From Acephala macrosclerotiorum (lineage: Eukaryota; Ascomycota; Leotiomycetes; Helotiales; Mollisiaceae), in the NCBI GenBank assembly GCA_014904845.1, contig MU119407.1, positions 37,172-101,171 on the forward strand: 64,000 nucleotides of DNA. The letters run 5' to 3'. The position numbers were made by a program, and so were the translations under genes. Of this stretch, positions 34,022-44,730 are shown one piece after another; position 1 is the first letter of the stretch; every line of letters starts with the position of its first letter. Under the pieces are notes generated by a model. That model was not told where the DNA came from. It made no database searches and saw only the letters and a program-made list of their open reading frames with translations.

Positions 34022-35428
34022 ATGAACAGATGTACGATATTCAGAGGTAGCAGGGCTGTGAGGGGGCTCACGACTGCAGCGACAGCATCCACCGCCAACC
34101 TGAGTTTGCAGCATTCGTCGGCATCGAAGGCCGGCAGCAATCCACAGCGCCAAAGTCCAGGCAATGATACAAAGCAGGAACAGAAGGTTTTCTGGCCGTC
34201 TAATTCTGAGGAGAGAGATGTGGGATTGATCATCCGCGATGGCGTGGCAACCTCGAATGTCGCTGAAGGGAAGGGTGTACAAAACTCCTCTGGTGACAAT
34301 GCAACAACGGACATCCATAATGATCCCTCTTCTGAGAGCACACGATCCCACCCCGAATCTGCAGCAGAAGCACCATCCACCTGGTCCTTTCCAATATCTC
34401 CTCTCATGAACCCAGCTCATCTGCAAGCAAAGCAAAGGCACCAAGCCCCCAAACAACGTCCATGCAAATTACAGTCCAAGCTCCAACAAGAACTTGCCAA
34501 AAATCCCTTTGCTTTGGCTCTCAGCACACCTGTTCGAACATGTGGTTTGACTGGTGCCTCCTTGCCCAAGTGCTTCCTACAAGACTTCAAGATCTTAGAA
34601 CACCCCGAGACAGGCGATCCGTCCTTTCTCCCAACAAGCTTGACTCGCAAAGGAAAGAGGTTGAACCAGTCGGGAGACGATTTAGGAACTATTGGGGGAA
34701 CCACAGGCTATACTCTCTCGAGCAAGAAGGCTCTTGATTCCATGCAGAATCCGGTGGCAGGCTACTACAAGAACAGAGGCGGGAAGGGACAGCGAGCTCA
34801 TCACAAGTTGATACCTGTACATGTCAAGAGTGTGAAGGAAGTTATGAGAATGATCGATCGATCAAAATGGAGACCGGACATGGCAGACTTTGTTCTGGAG
34901 CTCATGCGTCGTCGAATTATAGAGCATCTTGTGGACTTGGGCAATTTGAAGAGAGGCTATTTAGTTGGGTGTGTGGATTGGGAAGATGCCGCGAGCAAGC
35001 CACAGGTTGCAGCTTTTCTTTGGACAGGCGGGGACCCCAACGTGGAGAGTGTTAGTTTACCTGGGGAGTATTCTACTCTGGATTTGGGTATGGAGGGTGG
35101 CCTGAAAGGTGGGGAGAAGAAAAGGAAGAGAAAGGTGCCTGTGTACAATCTGAGAAATCTTCTGGGGCGGGAGAAGCTGGCCGAACTGAGGGAGAGCTTC
35201 GGAAATGGAATGTTCGATCGAGAGCTGGTTGCTCTGAAGCACAAGAATATGACGGTGGAGGTGCAGATGAAGCTATGGAGGTTGCAAGGCTATGTTGCGG
35301 AGCATCGCGGAGCACCGCACAAGGGCGGTCAGGAAAAATGGGATGAGGATGAGGATGAGGATGAGGATGAGGACGAGCACGAAAACAAGGATCCGAGGGA
35401 AGAGACGGGGGCGAGCGAGGAATGGTAA
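34022..35428 (+). CDS. Predicted mitochondrial protein of unknown function
   Basis: An intronless frame of 468 residues. The N-terminus (MNRCTIFRGSRAVRGLTTAA) is Arg-rich, Ser/Thr-rich and lacks acidic residues, as in a mitochondrial presequence. Low-complexity residues to about 120 are followed by a conserved-looking core: LAKNPFALALSTPVRTCGLT, FLQDFKI, AGYYKNRGGKGQRAHHKLIP, then MADFVLELMRRRIIEHLVDL and VGCVDWEDAASKPQVAAFLW. The tail is acidic, encoded by a (GATGAG)n repeat at about 35342-35372 (DEDEDEDEDE). I recognise the core as a fungal type of protein but know no function. Divergent from clpP with 185 bp between starts. Confidence 0.75.
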   Translation: MNRCTIFRGSRAVRGLTTAATASTANLSLQHSSASKAGSNPQRQSPGNDTKQEQKVFWPSNSEERDVGLIIRDGVATSNVAEGKGVQNSSGDNATTDIHNDPSSESTRSHPESAAEAPSTWSFPISPLMNPAHLQAKQRHQAPKQRPCKLQSKLQQELAKNPFALALSTPVRTCGLTGASLPKCFLQDFKILEHPETGDPSFLPTSLTRKGKRLNQSGDDLGTIGGTTGYTLSSKKALDSMQNPVAGYYKNRGGKGQRAHHKLIPVHVKSVKEVMRMIDRSKWRPDMADFVLELMRRRIIEHLVDLGNLKRGYLVGCVDWEDAASKPQVAAFLWTGGDPNVESVSLPGEYSTLDLGMEGGLKGGEKKRKRKVPVYNLRNLLGREKLAELRESFGNGMFDRELVALKHKNMTVEVQMKLWRLQGYVAEHRGAPHKGGQEKWDEDEDEDEDEDEHENKDPREETGASEEW

Positions 35429-35555
35429 TTCTCCACGCGCACTGTATCATATTCAATCTCGAAGGACACTTCGCGGGGCATCGATCCCAAGAAACCATTC
35501 CTCAGCTCTCGACATTAAAACAACCGCCTAAATCTCTCACCCTATGGCCCTCTTC

Positions 35556-36425
35556 CTAGTTAGAAGCGGGCCACAGAGGACCACCGGTATTCTTGTACTT
35601 GCACTGGCGATGATCAGATCCCTGGCAACCACTATCACAGCCCCAGTTCTTAGAATGGACGCTCCCATCATTGATTGGGTAAGCATTGACGTTGACGTAA
35701 GTCGCCTTGTGCCCAGTGGTGGTGAAACCGTAAACGGCTGGATTGTAGGCTCGGACCTGCCAGTTTGGCCATCCGTTGTGGTACGACATCAATGGCTGGA
35801 ACCAGATGGAGTGGCATCCATAGTCTTCATTCTTCCAGTTGCAAGTGAAAGTATTCTAGATAGTTTTCGTTTGGCCCCAAGAATATCCAAAAGCTGCACT
35901 GATCGCGAGGTCGAAGTCTGCTCCTAGACCGACTGACCATGACTGTTCAAGTGTTAGTCTACCTTGCAGGAGCACGTTGAATGTCTATGAGACTCTAAGC
36001 AACCTACCTGCGTCACGGAGGCTGAGCTTGATGCTGCATAGTTACAATCATTGCAATAGTAGCAGCCCCCGATTTGCTTCCATGTGTTAGACCAATATCC
36101 CCAATTATTCGTGGTGAACCAAGTCTCCACATACGTGCGGCAAGGGACGTCGAGTATTGTGAGATCATCTAGCTCCTCGTTTGTGCGTTGTACTGAGAGC
36201 TGACTGTCAGCTTCAGCTTCCTCAATGGTTCTGTTGGATACTGTGGTCAACCAAGTGCCGTCATCCTGAATGAAGCTCATGACCGGAAACTTGGCCTGCG
36301 TACAGCTCAACGAGTGGCTGCAGTGTAACACAGTTAGGATCTTCGGCATTTGCTAATCTGAAGCTGCTTCCACTCCCTGTACCGCATTGGATATACGTTT
36401 CTTCTGCTTCAGCATTGGTCTACCT
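35556..36425 (-). pseudogene. Secreted Cys-rich protein of unknown function, copy A
   Basis: A paralogue of 58287-59277. Conserved blocks in order: TYIQCGTGSGSSFRLANAED, DDGTWLTTVSNRT, ILDVPCRTYVETWFTTNNWG, YWSNTWKQIGGCYYCNDCNY, a 65-nt intron (35943-36007), then WSVGLGADFDLAISAAFGYS, YGCHSIWFQPLMSYHNGWPN, and NWGCDSGCQGSDHRQC. It is broken in two ways: a frameshift between NCVTLQPLVELYAG and QDDGTW (about 36262-36280), and a TAG at 35856-35858 just before NTFTCNW. The signal peptide could not be traced upstream of 36425. There is no recognised domain. Paired Cys and WF/YW motifs suggest an extracellular disulphide-rich fold. Confidence 0.7.
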
Positions 36426-37995
36426 TTTGGTGACGATCGACCTATCTTACAATGCAGTCTTCTCAGCTTCAGGTAGTAGAAGGCGACCGACAGCTACAGT
36501 GAAGTTCTCACTCGCTCCCACGATGGAAGTCGCTTGCTTTGCAGTTGATGACGGGTGTAATGACCCGGGAGCCCTTCTCTCTACAGTGAGGCGGCGTCGC
36601 CAAATGAGTGTATGCCATCGTCTAAATTTGTCTGGCTTTCATCAAATAAATTTGAGCACCTCACCAACAATACGAGTCCAAATTTTCATCTTTGCTTTCA
36701 GCTTGCCTACAAATACAGCACATGTCTGAATCGTGTCCTTCACGAATGACTTCGAACTCGAGCGGTGAGTTCAAACGACAGGCAGCGTTTCTTGTCTCAT
36801 CAGCCGTACAAATGTTAGAGCTTGGCGATATACAGTCGATGCCTTAGCTCGAGATCGTCATGCGCCTTTCGCGCGTGCCAACCCTCTGCAGCCAATGGAA
36901 CAATGAGAGGAAGAAGACACGAATCAGCTGCCAACAATACCAAGTCTTAGCCAAGATATTTGGTAAGGCTCTGAGTGCGATCCCGATGCCAAATGTAGCT
37001 CGCTTGCCAAATTCGGTGGTGTCGTTGACTCAGATTTGTGCATGTCAATGAAGCCGGTGTTCTCATGCAGGAATCCAGCATCAATTGCTACTCCTGTGCA
37101 CTTGCATGTCAAAATGAATTGAGATTTCAATAAGCTTACTATAATGAGGTTTCTTGTCTCCTGCCTCCAATGTTCCGCGCAGTCTGGTGCTAAATTGAGT
37201 CCCTCGTGACTCAAAGTACTCGCTTCAGGGAGGAATCGAAGGTTCCCGCTGAACAAGATAACTTGCAAGAGCTTTCTAGCTCTCGAAGGGAGGCTAATCT
37301 CCTTGAACGTACTTGGGCTCCATCAAGTCCGCAATGTTGCGCACACTCATGTTATGCTTACAGTCGAAATGCTTTGAGACTTCTCATTAATTGCAGTGTG
37401 ATTGGGCGTGTGGTCAAAAGCTTCATGAAATTGCCAGTAGCCTGGATATTTGCTAGAAAATGCTATTGCCAACAAAAGTTGCAAATAAATTCGATAGACA
37501 AACATCTAAGAACGAAGAATTTCCAGACTACATTTTATTTTATACTTTGTCTCCTTGAACAGTTTCACCCAATATTCGTGAGAGAATACAACCCAATTAC
37601 TTGCGGAAACCCTCCATACAGAGGGCACACAAATGACTTCATAAATTTTGTATGACTTCTTTTTAGCATGACGTTTGAACTCGGATCGGAGAATCCATGT
37701 TCGGGTGACTAGCGTCGGGGACGCGAATAGCCTCAATATTGAAAGCCAAATAAACACGCATAAATATGATCCAACACACGCTCTCTAGCCTCTAAAACCT
37801 CGCACCATCATTAAAGATTTCTTCACCCTCTTCGCGCCTTGGCTCATTCAATCGCAGAGCTTCTTGGCATTCCCCCTTTTTTTCTCGCACAATTCGGGCA
37901 ACCTTGCAAAACAAAAGAATCTTCCATTCCGCATTACGCCTTTTCGAATTAACCAAGAACTTCGATACCTCGGCACGAACCCGATTTGAAGAGCA
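36426..37995. other. Intergenic interval
   Basis: About 1.55 kb. Frames on both strands (36415-36729, 36924-37268, 37206-37655) have no motif or splice pattern. Nothing is supported. Confidence 0.45.
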
Positions 37996-39645
37996 ATGGC
38001 TCCCGGAATACCCATTCGCGAGAAGGTATTGCATTTTTCCAAAACTCCTGCGCTACATCTAACACGACCATGCAGACTGCGACCCCAAGAAAAGCCGCAC
38101 TACAAACCCCCAAGAAGATGAAGATAGCCTCAAGAGCCAAGTCCGCCCAAAAGGGACAACCTGCCACACTTGGAGAAGAACCAGAAGAATCCGAGACGGA
38201 GATGGATATCGAGCCAGCGGGAGAACCGAAGCCTGTGGCAACGAGAGTCAGATTGTACAGCAAGTCCAACTTGAATCCAGGTCAACTATCTTCCCTCTAC
38301 CCGCGGTACTACGGACCGCAGAAGCACCCTGAAGATCCACGACCAGAACCTCGTCCTAGCAAGAATACGCCGCGCAAATCTAGTACTAGGAAGGCCGCAG
38401 GTGAAGACTCGGTCATGGTTGATGCTGGAGATGAGGGCCACGACTCAGACAATACCTTCGCGGATGTCGAAGCTGACCTTGGTGATGATTCTACGCTATC
38501 CGAAGAGTCAGACGAGAAGACCCCCAAACTCAGTCGCCTTCCCTTTGGTGTCAAACTCGAGGATCTTCAAAATCCATTGGAGCGCGCGTTCTTCGAGAAG
38601 CGCATGGAGCAAGCTGATGCTGCCGCTGTGTTGGTCAAAGGCTTCGACGATGAGCAGCTAATGTTCTTCTTGAAGCAGATCAAGGTAAGTTGCTTGATCT
38701 TATCTCTGGCAGAACAACTCTAAATGTACGTTTGTAGAAGGGAGATTTGATCGCAGGCTACATGGATTGGAACCGTATCAACCATGTCCAGGCTGAGACC
38801 AGAGTTGTTGATGGGAGTGAAGATCGGACGCGAGAGTACTTCATGGACAACCCAACTGATTACCCATACAACGCTTACGACGGCAATGAGACTGCTTCGG
38901 CGTATGCTGTAAGTTCATTTGCCCCTCCCCAGTGCCAACGTTCTCAATCTCCAAGCCCTGCCGGGAGTTTCGAGGTGACAATCTTGGGACCTCGATCGGG
39001 CCAAAAACATCAATGCGAGCCTAGTCGACGTGTGGATGTCCAAGCAAAGCTGGGAGATTGAGAACGCTGCCCACATCTCCAACATCCTATCATTCAAGAA
39101 CTTGATCTAACAAGAATCAGGTCATGGAAAATATCTACCTTGCATTGTCCAACGCTCGCGGGGACATCAAGACCTACGAATCAATCTCGTCCGAAGACAA
39201 GGGCAAACTCCAATGGCATCGCAGACTCGACCACGATATTCGCGCTAAACACTTCATCGCTGCAACCAAGGAAGTTGAGCAAGAATGGAAGGAAGCTAAG
39301 CCGATCAGATACCGAGATATTGCCACCCTCCGCCGAGCATTCGATTACCTCTCTAATATGTTCCGCCCTGCGTTCCCATGGGCATGTAGCCAGGCCTTCT
39401 TCGAAGCTACAATCGAAATGTTGAGAGTCAATAAGGAATATTGTATGTGTGTCTTCGACGAGGATACGGATCTGTTCTTGGAGGGGTTCAGAGCGGCGAT
39501 GGTTGATGCCGAGAAGAGACGTATGAAGGATTGGGTTGAGGCCAGGACCGATGAGCAGTTCTTTGACTTGATGGGAACGGGAATGTCCCCGGACTTCGAG
39601 GACAAGATCAAGTGTGCTCCGAATCCATACAGCTCAGCTTCTTGA
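37996..39645 (+). CDS. Conserved-looking four-exon protein of unknown function
   Basis: Exons 37996-38025, 38076-38684, 38738-38908 and 39121-39645, all joining in phase to 444 residues. The first exon is only 30 nt (MAPGIPIREK). The N-terminal 120 residues are Lys/Pro/Ser-rich and basic, then acidic (GEEPEESETEMDIE), suggesting a nuclear or disordered region. Next is RVRLYSKSNLNPGQLSSLYP, then LSRLPFGVKLEDLQNPLERA, FDDEQLMFFLKQIKKGDLIA, and GYMDWNRINHVQAETRVVDG. The last exon is helical (YRDIATLRRAFDYLSNMFRP, CVFDEDTDLFLEG). The third intron is 212 nt, four times the local norm, and might hide a small exon. The family was not recognised. Confidence 0.7.
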
Positions 39646-40134
39646 GAGAATATGGTTGGATGTCCTGGACATATTGGCACTTTTTGTTTGCTTGTGGACT
39701 TTCTGACTTCTGGTCTAAGAGGATTAAGCACCGGGTAGTGGCCGGGATGGCAGTGTTTCGAGGAATACTTGTAGGGTTTTATGTTATTTGCGGATACCCT
39801 TTGACCGTTAAGCTTGCGGCTGAGACTTCAGCAACTTTCTTGGGCTTAGAGTCCTTGAAAAATAAAAATAAAAATAAAAATAAAAATTAGAGAACTACAC
39901 ATGCTTGACGTCTACTGAAATCAGCAGGTGTGACAGCACCTGTATCGAATTCGACCGGTAACCGTGCACAATATTCTCAGTCCCCTGGACTTTCTCAGCC
40001 CACCTAATCGAGAAACGGTGACAATTAGCTGAAATACTGACATATTTACACCTGTTTTATCCCAGCCCAGCCACATCTTTTCAGTCGTCCCATTGAGGCA
40101 GGACGATCGAAATTGCTGACCACGCGGAGCTGTT
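39646..40134. other. Intergenic, with an (AAAAAT)n microsatellite
   Basis: About 490 bp between convergent gene ends. A (AAAAAT)5-like repeat lies at about 39860-39888. No gene is supported. Confidence 0.6.
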
Positions 40135-42022
40135 CTAGGACGAGCTTGCATCATAAAAAGGAGCCTCCGCCCAGAATTTGCATTGAGATCTTGCAGCGGG
40201 ATCTTTTACATGCTGTCCTAGGTTTTGGTAGCCCAGGTCTTCGTCGACATAATCAGTGATGCTCGACACCGTATAATCGTTTCCATATTGGGAAAATGTC
40301 GGGTACCCATCCGCTGCCGGCACGAGACCCATTGCAAAGGCTACGGTATACTTCTGCAAGACATCTGAGACAGTATGATCTATCGTGGAGTTGTAATCAT
40401 CCATCTTATTGCCATTGTCGAATTCCCAATCGACATCCTGGCCATGCAGTTTCCACCCGGCGTCAAAAACGTAGCCGTATGCACGCGAGAGTGTCTTGGA
40501 GAGGTAATATGCATTGCATCTAACCAAGAAATCAGCTACGAAGGCGTTGGAGCGTTCGATCTTGTTATCATATCCCTGGCTCCCATCGTAAATTGGTGGA
40601 TAAAGTGTCTCGTTAACGTAATTAATCATCGAGTCGTTGGCGGTTGGAAAGAGTTGTCGAATTTCATCCAAGTACTGCTCCTCAGTGAGATCAAATGGTG
40701 GCGTAAAGACTGAGCCTTCATTTCCGGTTTGTGAAACCATGATAGGGACATCGTGAAATTTCTTTTGGTCGATTAGGCGTATAGGGATGTCAGGGACGTA
40801 CGAATTTGGGCTAGGATCGACAACGGGACCGAATGTGAGCGATCCCCAGGGTGATTTTCCTATCATGAAGGCATTGATAGTGCGAAGTTCTTCGAATGAT
40901 AAAGCACGAAGGTCCTCTGCGGAGGTGATTGACTTATTCGCAACTGCTGAAGCGTTGCCTAGTACCCAGTCAAAGATGACTTTGCTCTGCTGCGGTACAA
41001 AGGGCTGAAAAGCCGGACTTTGGACGATTGCTTGTTGGGATTGTGGCGCAGGGCCTTTGCCTCCGTATGAAGTGATGTGATGCATTATAGATCCTGCTCC
41101 GGCCGATTCGCCCATGACGGTCACGCGGGATGGATCGCCTCCGAAGCGGTGGATGTGTTCCTGAATCCATTCGAGTGCTAGTTTTTGATCGAGCAAACCG
41201 ACATTGGCAGTCACGTTGTTGTCTCCAGAGAGCCAGCCCTTCGAATGTCACCTGAAGCCCCGAGAAATGCTGGGAGGACATACAAAAAGCCCCAGACGGT
41301 AGTTAATTGTGACGAAGACAATGCCGTCGGCCCCATTAAGCTCGCTTTTGGCGATAAAGCTTGCAGGATTTCCCTCTGAAGTTTTATCCCCGTATGCGTA
41401 TCCACCTCCGTGTATCTACACAACTACAGGAGCCTTGCTATTTTTCGAGTTGAAAATCTTCTCGGGTACAATGACATCAAGCACCAGGCAGTCTTCGGAC
41501 TCGCGAGGATCAGGGGCCGGAACGGTGAAATTAGAGATTACTGACTCGAATATTGCTGGATCCGAAAATTCGTTCAATTCGCTCCAATTTTCAAGAAGTG
41601 GTTGTACGAGTCCTTCCCATACTAGACAACTGTTAGGAAAGCAGGTTATACATGCATTGAGACCAACCTGGTTTGACTTGGGTGGGAATGACGCCAGTCT
41701 GACCGTCATTGATAGTTTCGTTGCGGCCGTGGGGTGGGAGGGGGGCTTTCCAGCGCAGATCACCAATGGGAGCTTGGCCATAATTAACGAATATTTGAAA
41801 AGTTGTAATATGGATAGGGATTGCTAGTAAACTAGGACTTTGTGAGCAAAAGCAATAGAAGGGAACAGGAAACCCTACATTCTGGCTTGGTTGGTAGATG
41901 GCATATCCTAGGTCAATTTTGGTTGGAAAGGGCGTGGGTAATGGGGTTGCGATAGATATACTACAGAGCAAAGCAATCCCAAATCCAAGGACGGTATTGT
42001 GCTTCTCAAGCGTGAGCAACAT
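40135..42022 (-). pseudogene. Type-B carboxylesterase/lipase pseudogene
   Basis: Starts at 42022 with a signal peptide (LGFGIALLCSISIA). Landmarks: APIGDLRWKAPLPP, ESEDCLVLDVIVPEKIF, IHGGGYAYGDKTSEGNP (oxyanion hole), GIVFVTINYRLG, then LLDQKLALEWIQEHIHRFGG, and the nucleophile VMGESAGAGSIMHH. A possible catalytic Glu lies in SQTGNEGSVFTPP. The end AARSQCKFWAEAPFYD is the family C-terminus. Defects: about 4 extra bases near 41780-41790 separate the YNFSNIR strand from YGQAPIG; a TAG at 41416-41418 sits exactly where HGGG enzymes have Trp; and the NYRLG-to-SGDNNVTAN region shifts frame near 41220-41270. The C-terminal 359 codons are still open. A TATATAA lies about 70 bp upstream (42091-42098). 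Confidence 0.8.
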
Positions 42023-42713
42023 GACGGAAGGCGAAAGTGCAATTGTGGGTGGATAAAGGAACAATCAGATGATGGAAAAGAGGAAAATGTTTATATAAGA
42101 TTGAATTTTCTGCGGCCGGAGCAAAAATGCCGTGCTTTTGGATATGTGGTAGGAGTGTTTTGGCGCTGAAATAATGCGGAACGGACCTAGCTTACCAAGT
42201 TACCCCAAATGGACAAATTGTACCATGACTTTGATCTCAGTGAACATAGAAATCCCTCTCATTAAGAATATGGAGCAAATAAAAGTAGACAGATGTATGT
42301 ATAAGCGTGCGAAGCCTATGATTGTTCTCGTCGAATACACCGAAGATATTGCGAGTACATTTCGAATCCGAAAATAAAGCAAAAGATCTCTCGAGACGGG
42401 TTTGTGGGGACCAAGCCAGGAATGGTGTTGGCTACGAACCAACATAAGTTTAGCCCTTACCAGCCGTCGCACGCACAATGACCTGAATGCCATCGAGAAA
42501 GCAGCGCAGCTCCCAAAGCTAAGACTATATATACAGCACTTGTTGCATACAAACTTGAGATAGTGCAGGAAATCGACATCACCAAAAAACCCTACCAAGT
42601 CGAGTTGGATAGACAGTCCGCAGAGACAGCGATCGAGTGTCGTCTGGGTCCCTAGGAACACGGACAGAACTATGTATACCAAAAGTCGATGCGCGGTAAA
42701 CGGCTGAGAGCGA
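42023..42713. promoter_or_regulatory. Upstream region of the esterase; TATA box at about 42091-42098
   Basis: On the minus strand TTATATAA lies about 70 bp ahead of the esterase start. The rest of the interval shows only motif-free frames (42200-42871 minus). Confidence 0.4.
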
Positions 42714-42905
42714 ATGGCGCGGAACAATAAGGAGACCGAGTTCAACGACTTGAGAAACTTCGCAGATACTTTCAAGCCCCATACTCGTATTCCTCCCGAT
42801 CTTCTCTCGATCATGGCCAAGGACCTTGCGAAGCAAAAGGAGCTCCAAGAAAAGGCCATACGCAACGCCAAGGAAGCTGCTAGAATGGCTTCTTGTATAC
42901 CATAG
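42714..42905 (+). CDS. Small 63-residue ORF, possible gene or exon
   Basis: Encodes a hydrophilic, helical peptide with EFNDLRNFADTFK, PHTRIPPDLLSIMAKD and a Lys/Glu/Ala-rich end. The composition is protein-like, and the pattern phi-x-x-F-x-x-x-F-K...P-x-D-L...A-K-D recalls short helical segments in fungal RNA-binding or translation proteins, which I cannot name. It could be a free-standing small gene, an exon, or a relic. No neighbours support a role. Confidence 0.35.
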   Translation: MARNNKETEFNDLRNFADTFKPHTRIPPDLLSIMAKDLAKQKELQEKAIRNAKEAARMASCIP

Positions 42906-43650
42906 CGAAAACACGAAAGCGGTAGGGCGATTGGCAGATTTAATCACTGCTCGGGATGCTAGAAGTTGAGCGTGGTTTCACATATGCCTCTCAAATGAGC
43001 ACTTGCTGGCCAAGTCTGTGTCTCTTGGGCCTTGCTTGTCACCGAATGGCGATGTCCTTGTGACGATCCAGTTTTCATTCTGTTCAAAATCGAGTCGTGG
43101 TATGTAGGGCTATTCGGTGCTCTGCGAGGAGAGTCTTGTCGTGGGGGTTTGAGGCATTGGCCGGGAGCGCGTCGTCGTCGGAAAGATAGAGGTCATTGCA
43201 ACCTTGGGCATCAGGACTCTGCAACTCGTCTGGAGAGCTGCAGAGCGTGGTATTCGCAGCAGTGTTCTTAAAAAATCCAGTTAGAATAGTTTCGCCGATC
43301 GTTCAATATTTTCTCGTACCTGATTCTCTCGTACCTGTTGATGTGTGATTGAATGTTGGAGGTTGGACAATATCAAGAGCAACAACCGACAACACCTTCA
43401 TACGATGTCATATTGTTATTCAAAGTCTGTCATTTCAGCCTAACGATCTCCTTACTATCTGATCTCTTACTTGTCAATTGATACGTCGATCGCGAATTGA
43501 ACCAAGTCTCAGTTGCGCATGTGGCCTGGATCAAGGTATTTCTAGCTGGCTCTGATTTGATTCCGTATGCAAGCTGCAGGCGTCATTCACACGTAGATTG
43601 TTTGTTCTAAAGTCTAGATGATACACATTTCTTGCTCTGTCTGTCTCTAT
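42906..43650. other. Non-coding interval
   Basis: No motif-bearing frame on either strand. Confidence 0.45.
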
Positions 43651-43959
43651 TCATCGAAATCTTTGCAGCATGTATTCCTGCTTTACGACCAAATACAGCA
43701 CCGATGTCAACCCACTTCCACCTGGGTAGATTTCATAAAACAGAGCTCCAACCATCTCTTCAGCGCAGAATGCTCCTGGCGCGGTCTTCCCCGTAAAATT
43801 CGAGATCACACCTGCAGTCTTTGGATCAACTGCAAGACCTTCGAATGTAAAGGTTACCCCGCAGCCAACCTTGACAGCCATAATGGACCTTCGTCGATTG
43901 TCAAAGCCCAATTGGATTTCAGAACCTTCAAGGAAGATTGTTTGGACTGGGTCTTTCAT
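43651..43959 (-). pseudogene. C-terminal relic of a FAD-dependent oxidoreductase (fumarate-reductase-like)
   Basis: Reads GCGVTFTFEGLAVDPKTAGV, then FCAEEMVGALFYEIYPGGSG and LTS. This matches the end of FAD_binding_2 proteins of the fumarate reductase or tricarballylate dehydrogenase type, where a G-x-Y-A-A-G-E-x-x-G-G block binds FAD. Here the Gly before E-M-V and another Gly are changed. After GLTS the expected GAVFGRKAGIHAAKIS lies in the next frame, so one base is missing. The N-terminal 400 residues of such an enzyme are absent, so this is a broken fragment. Confidence 0.6.
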
Positions 43960-44730
43960 GCGTTTTAACTTCGCATTTATCCTAGTCGCCTACCCGACTT
44001 TCGTCTAAACGAACGGATATTCCGTCGAGAAACTCGATACCATCTTCGCAAAAGCATACGAGAAAAAAAGAGAATCCTGTGTTCACCGAGCGAAGAATAC
44101 ATAAAGGAAAGCCCCTTGACGTTGAGAAGAAGGATGAAGCGGGAAGAGAAGGAGTGCTGCACAACGAGAGGAGAAGTAGAGTGATAGTGGAGCAACGTTG
44201 CAAGGTGAGGAGGAGACGGGAGAGGAATTCGTTCCTGAGAAAGCCATGAGCGATTCTGGTCCTTGTGCTAATGATGCAGGCGCATTTGGTGGCGAATCTT
44301 ACTGTGCATTGAACTACATAATTCCTTAGTCAATCATCTTGGGGAATCTTAGTGTGAAAGAAGGTTTAATTCTTCACAGACAATGAGCGCCGATAGGATC
44401 TGTTCGCCACGTGGCAGAATTATAGGGACATGCAACGTGTGCAAGCATTGGTTTCCAGGATGCTGACTGAGCACTCTGTTTATTTGATATAGATGCCAGG
44501 GAAGAGGGTACGAAATCTTCACAAATTGATACATTTTCAGTCATTACAATTAGACACCTGGTGTTCGAGACTTAAATCTCATGTTGACCAGAATTATGTC
44601 GCCGGCCCAAAACACCTCACAGTCATCTTTCTGTACCGCAAAGACCACTCAACCCCTACCCGGAAGGATATTTACAAGACGAAGTATTATTTCCGCCACT
44701 CTAAACCTCGAGCCAATCCCGCTCGACCGC
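43960..44730. other. Non-coding interval
   Basis: Arg/Ser-rich short frames only; nothing supported. Confidence 0.45.

Noticed and set aside
38909..39120. Extra exon inside the long third intron of the 37996 gene
   Set aside because: No segment with both phase-correct splice sites and protein-like sequence could be shown; direct splicing gives a sensible join.
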